NCBI RefSeq assembly: GCF_003065405.1
Contig: NZ_CP026947.1
Span: 620,001 to 684,000, forward strand
DNA: 64,000 bases
Source: Corynebacterium yudongzhengii
Lineage (GTDB): Bacteria > Actinomycetota > Actinomycetes > Mycobacteriales > Mycobacteriaceae
Direction of reading: 5' to 3'
Every line of letters begins with the position of its first letter. The first letter of the stretch is position 1. The translations under genes and the position numbers were made by a program. Of this stretch, positions 36,648-46,790 are shown piece by piece. The notes beneath the pieces were generated by a model, which saw only the letters and a list, made by a program, of their open reading frames with translations, was not told the DNA's origin and did no database searches.

Positions 36648-38540
36648 GTGACTGAAGCTCAGCAGGCCAGCGGCACGACGGTGCCGATTACCGTCGAGGA
36701 CTACCAGGGCGCGCCCGCCTACTTCGCGCCCGCCCGCTTTGAACTTGCCGAAGATGAGAACTGCCTGTCCGCGATTCGGGCGTTGGCGAAGGCGAGCCCG
36801 CATCTGGTGCTCTTCAACCGCCCGGCGAACTACGAGTGGATCAACGTCACCGCGCGTGAGTTCGTCGAGGAGGTCGACGAGGTCGCGCGCGGGCTCGTCG
36901 CCCAGGGCGTCAAGCCGGGCGATCGCGTGATCCTCATCTCGGGCACGCGCTACGAGTGGACGCTGATGGACTTCGCCATCTGGGCGGCCGGCGGCGTGGT
37001 GGTGCCGATCTACCCGTCGTCGTCAGCCTCCCAGGTCCAGTGGATCGTCGAGGATTCCGGCGCGGTGCTCGCCGTCACCGAGACCCGTGAGCACACCGAC
37101 CTCCTCGAGCACTTGGTGCTGCAATCCGACGGCACCCCGCAGCTGTCGGGCTCGCCCTCGCAGCTGCGCCGCGTGTTTGAGATCAACTCCGCGGGCGTCG
37201 ACACCTTGCGCTTCGAGGGCCGCGGCGTCGAGGAAGAGGAGATCACCCGCCGGGGCGAGAACCTGCGCCAGGACGACATCGCGTCGATCAACTACACCTC
37301 GGGGACCACGGGCAAGCCGAAGGGCTGCATGCTCACGCATTACAACTGGATCTTCGAGGTCCGCGCGATCCTCAACGACGGCATCGGCGCCCTCGGCCGC
37401 CCCGGCACCCGCATCGTGACCTACCTGCCGCTGGCGCACGTGCTCTCGCGCGCGGTCTCGCTGGCGGTCGCGATCGCGGGCTGCACCCAGGCGCATTGGT
37501 CGGACACGTCGACTCTGACCACCGCCCTGGAGCGTTTCCGCCCGCAGCTGGTGCTGGGCGTGCCGCGCGTCTACGAGAAGGTCCGCGCCGGCGCCTACCG
37601 CAAGGCCGCTGACGGCGGCCCGATCAAGGAGGCCCTGTTCAAGCGCGCCGAGGCCACCGCGATCGAGTACTCCAAGGCCTTGGATAACCCGGATGGCCCG
37701 TCGAAGCTGCTGCAGGCCCGCCACCGGGTTTACGACAGGCTGGTCTACAAGAAGCTGCGCGCCGTTTTCGGCGGCCAGGTCGAGGTCGCCATCACCGGCG
37801 GCTCGGCGATGAGCTCCGAGGTCAGCCACTTCTTCCGCGGCCTCGGCGTGCCCGTCTACGAGGGTTACGGCCTCACCGAGACCACGGCGGCGTGCGCGAT
37901 CGGCTTCGAGCACCAGGTGGTTGGCAGCGTCGGCCAGCCGATGAACGGCTTCGGCGCCCGCATCAACGACGCCGGCGAGATCTGCATCACCGGAGGCGGC
38001 GTCTTCACGGGGTACTGGAACAACGAGAAGGCGACGTCCGAGGAGCTTATCGACGGCTGGTTCACCACCGGCGACCTCGGAGAAATCTCGGAAACCGGTC
38101 ACATCAAGATCACGGGCCGGAAGAAGGACTTGATCGTCACCGCCGGTGGCAAGAACATCTCCCCGGGCCCGATGGAGGAGATCATCCGCGAGCACCCGCT
38201 CGTCTCCCAGGCGCTCATGGTCGGCGACGGCAAGCCCTTCCCGGCCGTTTTGGTCACGCTCGACGAGGAGCAGCTGACCCGCTGGAAGCTGGATCGCAAC
38301 ATTCCGGCGTCGCGTTCGATCGCGGAGCTGGCCACCGACCGTGCCCTGCAGGGTGAGATCCAGGATGCGATCAACCTGGCGAACTCGACGGTCTCGCGCG
38401 CGGAGCAGATCAAGAAGTTCCGGATCTTGGACCGCGACCTCACCGAGGAGGACAACGAGCTGACCCCGACCATGAAGGTCAAGCGCAATGTTGTCTTCGA
38501 GCGTTTCGCTGAGGATATCGACAAGATTTACACCCGCTAA
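36648..38540 (+). CDS. Long-chain acyl-CoA synthetase (FadD15-like)
   Basis: 630 residues from the GTG at 36648, which has AAAGGA about 11 bp upstream; an ATG at 36636 sits too close to that site. This is an AMP-forming ligase: the P-loop YTSGTTGKPKGCML, the YGLTETTAAC motif, GWFTTGDLGEI, and the hinge GRKKDLIVTAGGKNISP. The C-terminal Lys region ends in LTPTMKVKRN. It activates fatty acids with ATP and CoA for lipid or mycolate metabolism. The length and motifs match the FadD15 group of mycolic-acid bacteria. Confidence 0.92.
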   Translation: MTEAQQASGTTVPITVEDYQGAPAYFAPARFELAEDENCLSAIRALAKASPHLVLFNRPANYEWINVTAREFVEEVDEVARGLVAQGVKPGDRVILISGTRYEWTLMDFAIWAAGGVVVPIYPSSSASQVQWIVEDSGAVLAVTETREHTDLLEHLVLQSDGTPQLSGSPSQLRRVFEINSAGVDTLRFEGRGVEEEEITRRGENLRQDDIASINYTSGTTGKPKGCMLTHYNWIFEVRAILNDGIGALGRPGTRIVTYLPLAHVLSRAVSLAVAIAGCTQAHWSDTSTLTTALERFRPQLVLGVPRVYEKVRAGAYRKAADGGPIKEALFKRAEATAIEYSKALDNPDGPSKLLQARHRVYDRLVYKKLRAVFGGQVEVAITGGSAMSSEVSHFFRGLGVPVYEGYGLTETTAACAIGFEHQVVGSVGQPMNGFGARINDAGEICITGGGVFTGYWNNEKATSEELIDGWFTTGDLGEISETGHIKITGRKKDLIVTAGGKNISPGPMEEIIREHPLVSQALMVGDGKPFPAVLVTLDEEQLTRWKLDRNIPASRSIAELATDRALQGEIQDAINLANSTVSRAEQIKKFRILDRDLTEEDNELTPTMKVKRNVVFERFAEDIDKIYTR

Positions 38541-38670
38541 TGCAGCCGGCGGGCCGGTTGTCGGCGCGTCGAGCAGACTCTGGGAAAACTCTGCCATAGA
38601 GTTGCGAATCGTTGGGACGCAAACCCTTGAGTGCCACTTGAGGGTTGCTCTTGGGAGAAAGGAGCTTGAG

Positions 38671-39354
38671 GTGCACAAACTGGCCGCTGAGCTGCGTCAC
38701 CGCGAGCTCACCCAGGAGATCTACAACATCGGTGACGAAGTCGCCGAGTATATCGAGCACCTGCAAGAGGCGATCCGTGACTACGACGGAGAGCTCACCA
38801 CCGACTGCCTCGCCGAGTTCGAGGAAATCATCTCGGACGCCCGCGTCGATGCCCGCCGCATCATCGGCGAGCTCATCGGCCTGCGCCAGGCGCTGACCTC
38901 CGGGGTGCGCGCCGGCATCCTCTCGGCCGCGGCGCCGGAGGATCTGCGCCTGCCGGAGCCCGAGCTTCTCGACGGCCCCGGCCTCAACGAACTCCACCCC
39001 ACCGAGGGGGCGCCGATCTCGATGACGGACATGGCCGCCGCCTTAAACGACCGCACCGAGTTGGTCACCGAGCACCTAGGCGAGCTGGTCGAGTTCGTCC
39101 TAGAACAGACCGACAAGGTCGCCCGCGATTTAGGCGCCGTCTCCCTGCCGCACCTGTATGCCCGTACCGGCGTGCTCGTCGGCGCCGCCGCCCAAGGCTG
39201 GCTGGAGTCGGTCGCCTTCGCCCACCCGGCGTTCACCCGCTCCATGCGCGGGAACAACCCGCCGCAGTTTCTCGCGGAGCGGGCGCGTATCGACGCCGTC
39301 GTCGCCCGCGTCGCCGCCAAGAAGGCGGCGCGCAACCGCAACTTCGCCTCCTAG
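38671..39354 (+). CDS. Conserved hypothetical helical protein
   Basis: 227 residues from the GTG at 38671, which has AAAGGAG 8 bp upstream. It is almost entirely helical, with repeated acidic helices (ELTQEIYNIGDEVAEYIEHLQEA and similar, cut here) in the first half. The basic C-terminal end is rich in Arg/Lys. It has no signal peptide or membrane segment. It follows the acyl-CoA ligase on the same strand after 130 bp. I do not recognise the family. Confidence 0.75.
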   Translation: MHKLAAELRHRELTQEIYNIGDEVAEYIEHLQEAIRDYDGELTTDCLAEFEEIISDARVDARRIIGELIGLRQALTSGVRAGILSAAAPEDLRLPEPELLDGPGLNELHPTEGAPISMTDMAAALNDRTELVTEHLGELVEFVLEQTDKVARDLGAVSLPHLYARTGVLVGAAAQGWLESVAFAHPAFTRSMRGNNPPQFLAERARIDAVVARVAAKKAARNRNFAS

Positions 39355-39372
39355 GCGCTTCGGGCTTCTGCG

Positions 39373-40413
39373 CTAGTTCTTCGCCTTATCGAGGCGATCC
39401 TCGATCTCCGGCCACAGCTGGTTCATAATGTCATCCCAGGTGATGGTGCCGAGCGGGGTGTCGTCGTCATGCAACACCACGACCAGCTGCTCCTGGGTTT
39501 CGCGCATGATGTCGAGCACGTCCTGAATCGACGTCGAGGCGTACGTGCGCTGCGGTGAGTGGGCGTAGGTGGAGGCGGGCTCGTCGGGATCTGCCATCGT
39601 GGTATCGCGGATCGCGACGATGTTGGGGATCGGCGAGTTCGGGTCGGTGAGCAGGATGCGCAGCTGCGAGTCCTGGCGGGCGGCTTCCTGGACGTCGGCG
39701 ACGGTGGCGTCGGCGTCGAGAAGCCTTGCCGGGGAGCCGTACTCCGCCACCGCGTGGCCGATGTTCTCCGATTCCAGGGCGATCACGCCCTCGAGGTTTT
39801 CCGCCGAATCCTTATCGAGCGTGCCGCTTTCCGCCGAGTGCAGCACCAGGTGGTGGAGCATCTCGGTGTCGTAGCCCTTCGCCGCGGCCCGGTCGACCGG
39901 GGTTTCGCCGGCCTTTTGCACGAGCTTGTTCGCCACGTGGTTGATCCAGAGCAGGAGGGGGCGGAAGGCCGTCGCCAGCCCGCGCGCCGGCAGCGCGATG
40001 AGCTGCAGCGCCTTTTCTGGGTGCGCGATCGCCCAGGACTTCGGCGCCATCTCTCCGACCACCAGGTGCAAAAAGGTAACGACGAACAGCGACAGGATGA
40101 ACGAGATCGTGTAGGAGAGACCGTCGCCCAGGCCGGTGGCGATAAGAAGCGGCTGCAAGAGCTCGTGCACCCACGGCTTCGTGATCGCACCGAGCGCGAA
40201 CGTCGCCGCCGTAATGCCCAGCTGGGCGGCGGCCAGCATGACCGTCAGCTCGTTGAGGCTGCGCAGGCCCGCGCGGGCGGTGCGCGAGGTCTCCGCCTCC
40301 TCCTCGAGGCGGTGGCGGCGTGCCGAGAGCATCGAGAACTCGATCACCACGAAGAACGCGGAGGCGACGATGATGAGAATCGTCAGGGGCAAAGCTACAT
40401 ACCACTGGGTCAT
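39373..40413 (-). CDS. CNNM/CorC-type membrane protein with CBS domains (short form)
   Basis: 346 residues. An N-terminal DUF21/CNNM domain with three or four helices (GEMAPKSWAIAHPEKA is the family signature) covers about residues 1-180, followed by a CBS pair at about 205-335. It lacks the C-terminal CorC_HlyC domain that its neighbour has. It starts directly after the neighbour's stop, so the two are co-transcribed and may work as a pair. The family is linked to Mg2+/Co2+ efflux or sensing. Confidence 0.88.
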   Translation of the reverse strand: MTQWYVALPLTILIIVASAFFVVIEFSMLSARRHRLEEEAETSRTARAGLRSLNELTVMLAAAQLGITAATFALGAITKPWVHELLQPLLIATGLGDGLSYTISFILSLFVVTFLHLVVGEMAPKSWAIAHPEKALQLIALPARGLATAFRPLLLWINHVANKLVQKAGETPVDRAAAKGYDTEMLHHLVLHSAESGTLDKDSAENLEGVIALESENIGHAVAEYGSPARLLDADATVADVQEAARQDSQLRILLTDPNSPIPNIVAIRDTTMADPDEPASTYAHSPQRTYASTSIQDVLDIMRETQEQLVVVLHDDDTPLGTITWDDIMNQLWPEIEDRLDKAKN

Positions 40414-41886
40414 TTAGTTCTCCTCCCCATTCTCAGCGTCCTTGCGCAGGCGCTTGTTTTCGCGGATACGGGTATGGGAGGTCGACCCGCCTTCCTCGGT
40501 GTGCTCGTGGGTGATCTCGTGGTGATCGGCCTCTGGGTCGACGAGCTTCAGGCGGATCTCGCTGGGCACGTTGCGCTCGACCTCCAGGACCTCGGCGCGC
40601 AAGGAACGCTCCGGGAGGTCGTCGGCGTCCTCGATGTAGTCATCGGGCAGCGCCTCGAGGTCGACGACGACGGTCTCGCCGGCTTCGATGAGCCCGCCGT
40701 GCTTGGAGAGCAGCAGGCCGGAAAGCGTTTCGTAGTCGCCCTCGGGCAGCTCGTAGCCGACGGCGCGGATGACTTCGTCGACCGGCGTATCGCCGTCGGC
40801 GATCCAGATGTCCTCGCCGCGCGCTTCGATCTCCTCGGTGTCGGTCTCCTCATGCTCGTCGGAGATGTCGCCGAGCACCTCCTCGCCCAAGTCCTCGAGG
40901 GTGATCACGCCGACGAACCCGCCGTACTCATCGATCACGCAGGCGATCTTGTCGTCCTCGGCGCGGATGGCGGCGACTGCGTCGGGCAGCGCCATGAGCT
41001 CGTGGACGATCACCGGATCGCGCATGACCTGCGTGACCGGCATCTCCGGATCGAGCGAGGGATCGAGCACGTCGAGCACGTGCGCGACGCCGATGGGCTC
41101 GTGTTCGTCGTCGATGATGGGGAAGCGGGTGTGCGACTGATACATCTCCGCCCGCGCCTCGGCGATGGTCGTCTCGGGCGTGAGCACGTCCACGCGCGAG
41201 CGGGGGATCATGGCGTGATCGACGTCCTGCTCCGGGAACTCGAGCATGCGGTCGAGCACGAGGTAGGTGCGGTCGTCGAGTTCGCCGGATTCGCGTGAGC
41301 TGTCGAGCACGTGCTCCAAATCTTCGCGCGAGGCGGTGGAGTCCACGTCGTCGACCGGCTCGATGTGCAGCAGGCGCAACAGGGAGTTCGACGACCAGTC
41401 GAAGAAGCGAATCAGCCAGCCGAACAGCGTAAGGTACACGTTGGTCGGCCGGGCGAGGGCGAGCGCGGATTTCATCGGCGCGGCGATGGTGTAGTTCTTC
41501 GGGAAGAGCTCACCGAAGATCATCTGCACCACCGTGGTGATCATCAGCGCGACCACCGTGCCGATGCCGATCGCCACGCCCACCGGCACCCCGAAATCGC
41601 CGAAGATGTCGCCGATGGCGTTACCGATCAAAGGCTCGGCCACGAAGCCGGCGAGCAGGCCGGTGACGGTGATGCCGAGCTGCGCGCCCGAGAGCATGAA
41701 CGACGTGCGCTGCGTGACCTGCAGCGCCGACTGCGCGCGGCCGTCGCCTTTCGACGCCAACGTCCGCAGCTCCTGACGATCCACCGACATGTAGGCGAAC
41801 TCCTGCGCGACATGGAAGCCATTCCACGCGATGATCAGCAGAATGACCACGATGCCGAGTACCAGCAGACCCAGCGCGCTCAGCAT
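40414..41886 (-). CDS. CNNM/CorC-type membrane protein with CBS and CorC_HlyC domains
   Basis: 490 residues from the ATG at 41886, which has GAAGGGGG upstream. The order is a DUF21 domain with helices at about 5-25, 60-85 and 95-120 and the GELFPKNYTIAAP motif, a CBS pair at about 210-335 (IDEYGGFVGVITLEDL), a CorC_HlyC domain at about 360-440, and a charged tail. These proteins are associated with magnesium homeostasis. It is the first gene of a two-gene operon and divergent from hemW. Confidence 0.9.
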   Translation of the reverse strand: MLSALGLLVLGIVVILLIIAWNGFHVAQEFAYMSVDRQELRTLASKGDGRAQSALQVTQRTSFMLSGAQLGITVTGLLAGFVAEPLIGNAIGDIFGDFGVPVGVAIGIGTVVALMITTVVQMIFGELFPKNYTIAAPMKSALALARPTNVYLTLFGWLIRFFDWSSNSLLRLLHIEPVDDVDSTASREDLEHVLDSSRESGELDDRTYLVLDRMLEFPEQDVDHAMIPRSRVDVLTPETTIAEARAEMYQSHTRFPIIDDEHEPIGVAHVLDVLDPSLDPEMPVTQVMRDPVIVHELMALPDAVAAIRAEDDKIACVIDEYGGFVGVITLEDLGEEVLGDISDEHEETDTEEIEARGEDIWIADGDTPVDEVIRAVGYELPEGDYETLSGLLLSKHGGLIEAGETVVVDLEALPDDYIEDADDLPERSLRAEVLEVERNVPSEIRLKLVDPEADHHEITHEHTEEGGSTSHTRIRENKRLRKDAENGEEN

Positions 41887-42047
41887 GATGTTTCCCCCTT
41901 CCACCGGATGACGGCAAGGGGGTAACAACTATCAGGGTCGGGCACGGACGTTCCTTCCACTCGGGGCGGGGTCAGCTTTCGCTCAGCAAGAGCAGATAGC
42001 AATACGCTACACGGTCAGCATGAACAACCGCTGGATAACCTAGGGTC

Positions 42048-43175
42048 ATGTTCGGTCTCTATCTCCATGTCCCGTTTTGTGCCTCGCGCTGCGGGTACTG
42101 CGACTTCAACACCTACACCCCCGGCGAGCTCGGCACCTCCGCCAGCCAGGCGTCCTACTTCGAGGCGCTGCGCAAAGAACTGGAGATGGCCGCCAGCCAG
42201 GTCAATCGCCCCGCGCAGACGGTGTTTTTCGGAGGCGGCACCCCGTCGTTACTCGGTGCCGAGGCACTCGCCGGCATCCTGGACGTCGTCCGCGGGACCA
42301 TCGGGCTGAGCGATAATGCCGAGATCACCACCGAATCCAACCCGGAATCCACCTCGCCGGAGTTTTTCGCCACGCTTCTCGACGCCGGTTTCAACCGCAT
42401 CTCCCTCGGCATGCAATCCGCCTCCCCGCAGGTGCTGAAGGTCCTCGAACGCCGCCACACCCCGGGGCGCGCCGTCGCCGCCGCCCGCGAGGCCCGCGCC
42501 GCCGGTTTCACCCACGTCAACCTCGACATGATCTACGGCACCCCCACCGAAACCGACGACGATGTCCGCCGCACCCTCGACGCCATCCTCGACACCGGCG
42601 TCGACCACGTCTCCGCCTACTCGCTCATCGTCGAAGACGGCACCGCCATGGCCCGCAAAGTCCGCCGCGGAGAGCTGCCCGCCCCAGACGAGGACACCTA
42701 CGCCGACCGCTACGCGCTCATCGATAAAGCCCTCACCGACGCCGGCTTCCGCTGGTACGAGGTCTCCAACTGGGCCCATGACGGCGGCGAGTGCGAGCAC
42801 AACCTCATCTACTGGCGCGGCGGCCACTGGTGGGGCGCAGGCCCGGGCGCCCACTCCAGCGTCGACGGCCGCCGCTTCTACAACGTCAAACACCCCGCCC
42901 GCTACCACGCGCTTCTCGACGAAGGCCACCTCCCCATCGCCGACTCCGAGGACTTGACCGACGCCGATCTCCACACCGAGGCCCTCATGCTCGGACTCCG
43001 CCTCCGCGAGGGCGTGCCCCTGTCGTGGATTGGGGAGGGGGCGCGGGAGGTCGTCGATAAGCACGTGCGCGCCGGGCTCATGCGGGTAACCGACGGGCGA
43101 CTGGCGGTCACCGAAGCCGGTCGGCTGCTTGCCGACGGACTCATCGCCGACCTGCTTGTCGCCGAAGAACGCTAA
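42048..43175 (+). CDS. hemW: Radical SAM heme chaperone HemW
   Basis: 375 residues. The CxxxCxxC cluster motif is in PFCASRCGYCDF near residue 10, and FFGGGTPSLL near residue 60 is the HemN/HemW GGGTP loop. It lacks the HemN-specific N-terminal extension, so it is HemW (heme delivery) rather than coproporphyrinogen dehydrogenase. The C-terminal HemN_C domain is present. In many bacteria the gene sits just before hrcA-dnaJ; here only one gene and a repeat region intervene. Confidence 0.92.
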   Translation: MFGLYLHVPFCASRCGYCDFNTYTPGELGTSASQASYFEALRKELEMAASQVNRPAQTVFFGGGTPSLLGAEALAGILDVVRGTIGLSDNAEITTESNPESTSPEFFATLLDAGFNRISLGMQSASPQVLKVLERRHTPGRAVAAAREARAAGFTHVNLDMIYGTPTETDDDVRRTLDAILDTGVDHVSAYSLIVEDGTAMARKVRRGELPAPDEDTYADRYALIDKALTDAGFRWYEVSNWAHDGGECEHNLIYWRGGHWWGAGPGAHSSVDGRRFYNVKHPARYHALLDEGHLPIADSEDLTDADLHTEALMLGLRLREGVPLSWIGEGAREVVDKHVRAGLMRVTDGRLAVTEAGRLLADGLIADLLVAEER

Positions 43176-43187
43176 CCTTGCGGAGGT

Positions 43188-44141
43188 ATGGGGGAACTAT
43201 TAACGACGGGGGACCTGCTCGCCGACGGGTACACACACCACACCATCAAGCGGGCGATCGAACGTGGGCTTTTGCACTGGGTGATGCGCGGGGTCTACAC
43301 GACACAGCCGGCGGAGCGCCTCGACCCACTCGCAGCGCTGGCGCTACGCCATCCGCGGATCGTCTTTTCCGGGCGCACCGCCTGCGAGCTTTTCATCGGG
43401 CGACGCGAGATCCGCACACCATATTCCGCCCGCATCGACCGGTGTTTCGGCCGCGGTTTCGAGATCCCCGGTGTCGTGGTGGTCAAGCCGGGGCGGCGCC
43501 TCGCGAGGGAGCATGTCAACGGCCTGCCCGTCACCTCGGCGCTGCGCGCGGCCGTCGACGCCCACCAGGATTACCCCTGGCTGGCTCTCGACGTGCTCGA
43601 ACAGAAATACGCCGGGCCCGAGGGGGCACAAAAACTTGCCGACGACCTCGCCACCTACCCCCGCGTCCCCGCCACATTCCGGGAACTCGTAGAAGGCGCC
43701 GCCGTCGGTGGCGACAGCAACACCGAACGCCGCCTCTTCCGCAGCCTGCGCAGCGCCGGACTGCAGGTAGAACAAAACGCCAAGATCGGGCCCTACCGCT
43801 TCGACGGACTCATCCGCCGCGCCCGCCTCATCATCGAGGTCGACTCCTTCGATTACCACGGGGTCGACATCGAGACCCGCCACTCGGTACTCGGGCGGGA
43901 AGAAGTCATCAAGAACTTCACGAAAGACCGGTGGAAACAAAACCTCGCCGTCCGCTCCGGCTACAAGGTGCTCCGCTACACCGTGAACTGCGTCGACGAC
44001 CAGCACGAAGAGGTCGTCACCCAGATACTCGCGGAAGTGCACGGCGAAGTCATCGCCGAATACGAACGCACCGGGGTCTGGATCTGGCACGAGGTCTACA
44101 CCGACGAAAGATTCTGGCGCGAGCGGGGAGGGAGGCCGTGA
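43188..44141 (+). CDS. AbiEi-like N-terminal domain fused to a DUF559/Vsr-like nuclease-fold domain
   Basis: 317 residues. The N-terminus (GELLTTGDLLADGYTHHTIKRAI, split at 20 here: winged helix) followed by RGLLHWVMRGVY matches the AbiEi antitoxin DNA-binding domain. The C-terminus contains NTERRLFRSLRSAGL and RFDGLIRRARLIIEVDSFDY, the DUF559-like restriction-endonuclease fold with the core Glu-x-Asp. It is not beside a toxin such as AbiEii. Such proteins are common in Actinobacteria and of unknown role. GGAGG lies very close to the ATG. Confidence 0.75.
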   Translation: MGELLTTGDLLADGYTHHTIKRAIERGLLHWVMRGVYTTQPAERLDPLAALALRHPRIVFSGRTACELFIGRREIRTPYSARIDRCFGRGFEIPGVVVVKPGRRLAREHVNGLPVTSALRAAVDAHQDYPWLALDVLEQKYAGPEGAQKLADDLATYPRVPATFRELVEGAAVGGDSNTERRLFRSLRSAGLQVEQNAKIGPYRFDGLIRRARLIIEVDSFDYHGVDIETRHSVLGREEVIKNFTKDRWKQNLAVRSGYKVLRYTVNCVDDQHEEVVTQILAEVHGEVIAEYERTGVWIWHEVYTDERFWRERGGRP

Positions 44142-44159
44142 GCTGGTTTTGAGTTTCTG

Positions 44160-44410
44160 TTTCGGTCTTGGATCCGGTGGATCGTCGGTAGTTGCTTGAA
44201 TTTTGGGCCCGTTTCGGCCTTGATTGCCTGGGATTTTTAAGTAACTACCGACGTTAAGGTCCGTTTCGGCCTTGAATTTGCCGGATCGTCGGTCGTTACT
44301 CGAATCTTGGGTCGGTTTCGGTCGGTTTTACCCGGGAAATTTAAGTAACTACCGACGTTAACTCCCTTTTCGGCCTTGAAATCGCCGGATCGTCGGTAGT
44401 TACTCAAATC
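44160..44410. repeat. 104-bp tandem repeat upstream of hrcA
   Basis: The 400-bp gap holds about 2.5 copies of a 104-bp unit. CGTCGGTAGTTRCT occurs at 44183, 44287 (one change) and 44391, and its inverse TTAAGTAACTACCGACG at 44237 and 44341, both spaced exactly 104 bp. A CGTTTCGGCCTTGA-like block recurs with the same period. Each unit can thus form a long-range dyad. No open reading frame of note is present. Confidence 0.88.
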
Positions 44411-44544
44411 CAGCCCCCACGAATCTCAGCCCCCAGAACCCCCACGAAACCAAGAAACCAAGAACCCCAACCCCGCCATATTTCCGAATCTCGCTTAAGC
44501 CACTAGACTGGCCAATTAGCAATCGAAGGAGGTGAGTGCCAGCC

Positions 44545-45573
44545 ATGGCGACGGGGACGGACAAGCGTAGGCGTGAGGTTTTGCGGGCGATCGTGGCGGA
44601 TTACATCGCCTCCCAGGAGCCGGTCGGCTCGAAGTCTTTGTTGGAGCGGCACCGCTTGAATGTGTCGTCGGCGACGATTCGTAACGATATGGGTGTGTTG
44701 GAGTCGGAGGGCTACATCACGCAGCAGCACGCGAGCTCGGGGCGCATCCCCACGGAGAAGGGGTATCGGGCGTTCGTGGATTCTCTGCATGACGTGAAGC
44801 CGATGTCGCCGGCGGAGAAGCGCGCGATCGTGGGCTTCCTCGAGGAGGGCGTCGACTTGGAGGATGTGCTGCGGCGTTCGGTGCAGTTGCTGGCGCAGTT
44901 CACTCGTCAGGCGGCGGTGATTCAGGTGCCTACACTGCACGCCTCCCGCGTCAAGCATTGCGAGGTCGTCGCACTCACCCCGACCCGGCTGTTGCTGGTG
45001 CTCATCACGGATACGGGCCGGGTGGATCAGCGTAACGTGGACCTCGGGGAGGCGGTCGATGACGATCAGGTCCAGCGCCTTAGGCAACTACTGAACAACT
45101 CTTTGCAGTCAAAGACACTTCGCGACGCCAGCGTCTCCCTCGCCGACCTCGCACAAACGGCGCCGCCGGACATCGCGCCCCATGTGCTCAGTGCCGCGAC
45201 GGTGCTCATCGAGACGCTGGTGGAGCAGCCTTCGGAGCGTTTGATCATGGCGGGCGCGTCGAATCTGACGCGTTTCGCCGGGAAGTCGACGCTGCGTCTG
45301 CCGGGCATCATTGAGGCTTTGGAGGAGCAGGTCGTTGTGTTGAAGCTGATGGCGAACCTGCCGGAGTTAGGCAATGTGGCCGTGCGCATCGGCGAGGAGA
45401 ATGAGGACGAGGAGTTGCAGTCGACGTCCATCGTGACCACCGCGTATGGCGGGGAGGGGGCGCCTTTGGGCGGCCTCGGCGTGGTGGGGCCGACGTATAT
45501 GGATTATCCGGGGACTATTTCGAAGGTGTCTGCGGTTGCCAGGTATGTTGGCAGAATCCTGGCCGGAGAATAA
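44545..45573 (+). CDS. hrcA: Heat-inducible transcriptional repressor HrcA
   Basis: 342 residues. The N-terminal winged helix ([21 protein letters not shown], then [10 protein letters not shown]) and the GAF-like core with the [10 protein letters not shown] signature are diagnostic. HrcA represses groE/dnaJ-type heat-shock genes by binding CIRCE in Gram-positive bacteria. The ATG at 44545 has GAAGGAGG about 12 bp upstream; a GTG at 44536 is nearer but too close to the site. I see no CIRCE element in this window. It is followed by dnaJ. Confidence 0.95.
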   Translation: MATGTDKRRREVLRAIVADYIASQEPVGSKSLLERHRLNVSSATIRNDMGVLESEGYITQQHASSGRIPTEKGYRAFVDSLHDVKPMSPAEKRAIVGFLEEGVDLEDVLRRSVQLLAQFTRQAAVIQVPTLHASRVKHCEVVALTPTRLLLVLITDTGRVDQRNVDLGEAVDDDQVQRLRQLLNNSLQSKTLRDASVSLADLAQTAPPDIAPHVLSAATVLIETLVEQPSERLIMAGASNLTRFAGKSTLRLPGIIEALEEQVVVLKLMANLPELGNVAVRIGEENEDEELQSTSIVTTAYGGEGAPLGGLGVVGPTYMDYPGTISKVSAVARYVGRILAGE

Positions 45574-45638
45574 CCCCGTCGGCCAACATATAAACGCACA
45601 ACACACTTAAACAGATTTGAGTAAGGACAGCTTAAACA

Positions 45639-46790
45639 GTGGCTCGTGACTATTACGGCATTCTCGGCGTGGATAAGGGTGCCTCGGACGCGGAGATCAA
45701 GAAGGCGTACCGCAAGATGGCCCGTAAGTACCACCCGGACGTCAATGACTCGGATGAGGCCGCGGAGAAGTTCCGTGAGGCCCAGGTCGCGCATGAGGTG
45801 CTGACGGATCCGCAGAAGCGGCGCATCGTCGATATGGGCGGCGACCCGATGGAGCAGGGTGGCGCGGGTGGCCCCGGCGGCGCGGGTGGTTTCGGCGGCT
45901 CGGGCGGCCTCGGCGACATCTTTGAGGCGTTCTTCGGCGGGGCCGCCGGCGGCGCGTCTCGCGGGCCGCGCTCGCGTGTGCAGCCGGGTAACGATGCCCT
46001 CCTGCGCACCCGCATCACCCTCGAGGAGGCGTTTAAGGGCCTGCGCAAGGACATCCGCGTCGATACCGCCGTTTTGTGTGACCACTGCGGCGGCACCGGT
46101 TCGGAGTCGAAGTCGAAGCCGGTGACCTGTTCGGATTGCCAGGGCACCGGCGAGGTCCAGGAGGTACAGCGTTCTTTCCTCGGCAACGTCATGACCACCC
46201 GCCCGTGCAGTACGTGCCACGGTTTCGGGGAGGTCATCAAGGATCCGTGCTCGCGGTGTGATGGCGAGGGCCGCGTCCGCAAGAACCGCGACCTGACGGT
46301 CAGCATCCCCGCCGGTATCGCGGATGGCATGCGCATCCGCATGGCGGATCAGGGCGAGGTCGGCCACGGCGGCGGGCCGGCGGGTGATCTCTATGTGGAG
46401 ATTTCGGTGGATCGGCACCCGATCTTCCAGCGCGAAGGCGATGATCTGCACCTGCGCGTGCGTGTCCCGGCGGTGGAGGCGGCGCTCGGCACGCAGTTCG
46501 ACGTCACCGGCTTAGACGGCGAGACGCTGACCGTCGAGGTCCCGGAGGGTACCCAGCCGGGCCAGGTGCTCACCACCGAGGGCGCGGGCATGCCGCGCCT
46601 GCGCAGGGAGGGTTTCGGCAACCTGCTGGCGCACGTCGATGTCGTCGTGCCCACCGACCTGGACGACCGCACCCGGGAGCTTTTGGAGCAGATTCGGGAT
46701 CGTCGCGAAGAACCGGCCGCCGTTGACGATGAGGACGAAGGCCACCACTCCGGGTTCTTCTCCCGCTTCCGTGACCGTTTCCGCCGATGA
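45639..46790 (+). CDS. dnaJ: Chaperone DnaJ (DnaJ2 type)
   Basis: 383 residues from a GTG. It has a J domain at residues 1-70 with the HPD motif (KYHPDVND), a Gly-rich linker (about 72-110) and four CxxCxGxG-type zinc repeats ([32 protein letters not shown]) at about 145-215. C-terminal substrate domains complete it. It is the hrcA-linked paralogue that stimulates DnaK. It overlaps rsmE by 4 bp (ATGA). Confidence 0.96.
   Translation: MARDYYGILGVDKGASDAEIKKAYRKMARKYHPDVNDSDEAAEKFREAQVAHEVLTDPQKRRIVDMGGDPMEQGGAGGPGGAGGFGGSGGLGDIFEAFFGGAAGGASRGPRSRVQPGNDALLRTRITLEEAFKGLRKDIRVDTAVLCDHCGGTGSESKSKPVTCSDCQGTGEVQEVQRSFLGNVMTTRPCSTCHGFGEVIKDPCSRCDGEGRVRKNRDLTVSIPAGIADGMRIRMADQGEVGHGGGPAGDLYVEISVDRHPIFQREGDDLHLRVRVPAVEAALGTQFDVTGLDGETLTVEVPEGTQPGQVLTTEGAGMPRLRREGFGNLLAHVDVVVPTDLDDRTRELLEQIRDRREEPAAVDDEDEGHHSGFFSRFRDRFRR

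Noticed and set aside
37023..38678. Long antisense ORF (551 codons) opposite the acyl-CoA ligase
   Set aside because: It is a shadow of a GC-rich coding gene, with biased composition, no motif and no ribosome site.
39559..41298. Plus-strand ORF of 579 codons opposite the CorC pair
   Set aside because: It is a shadow of two clear CNNM/CBS genes on the minus strand.
44160..44410. CRISPR array
   Set aside because: The repeats alternate in orientation with a 104-bp period and the sequence between them is itself repeated. There are no unique spacers and no cas genes.
44142..44544. CIRCE operator upstream of hrcA
   Set aside because: I found no GCACTC-N9-GAGTGC pair here or before dnaJ; only a lone GAGTGC near the ribosome site.
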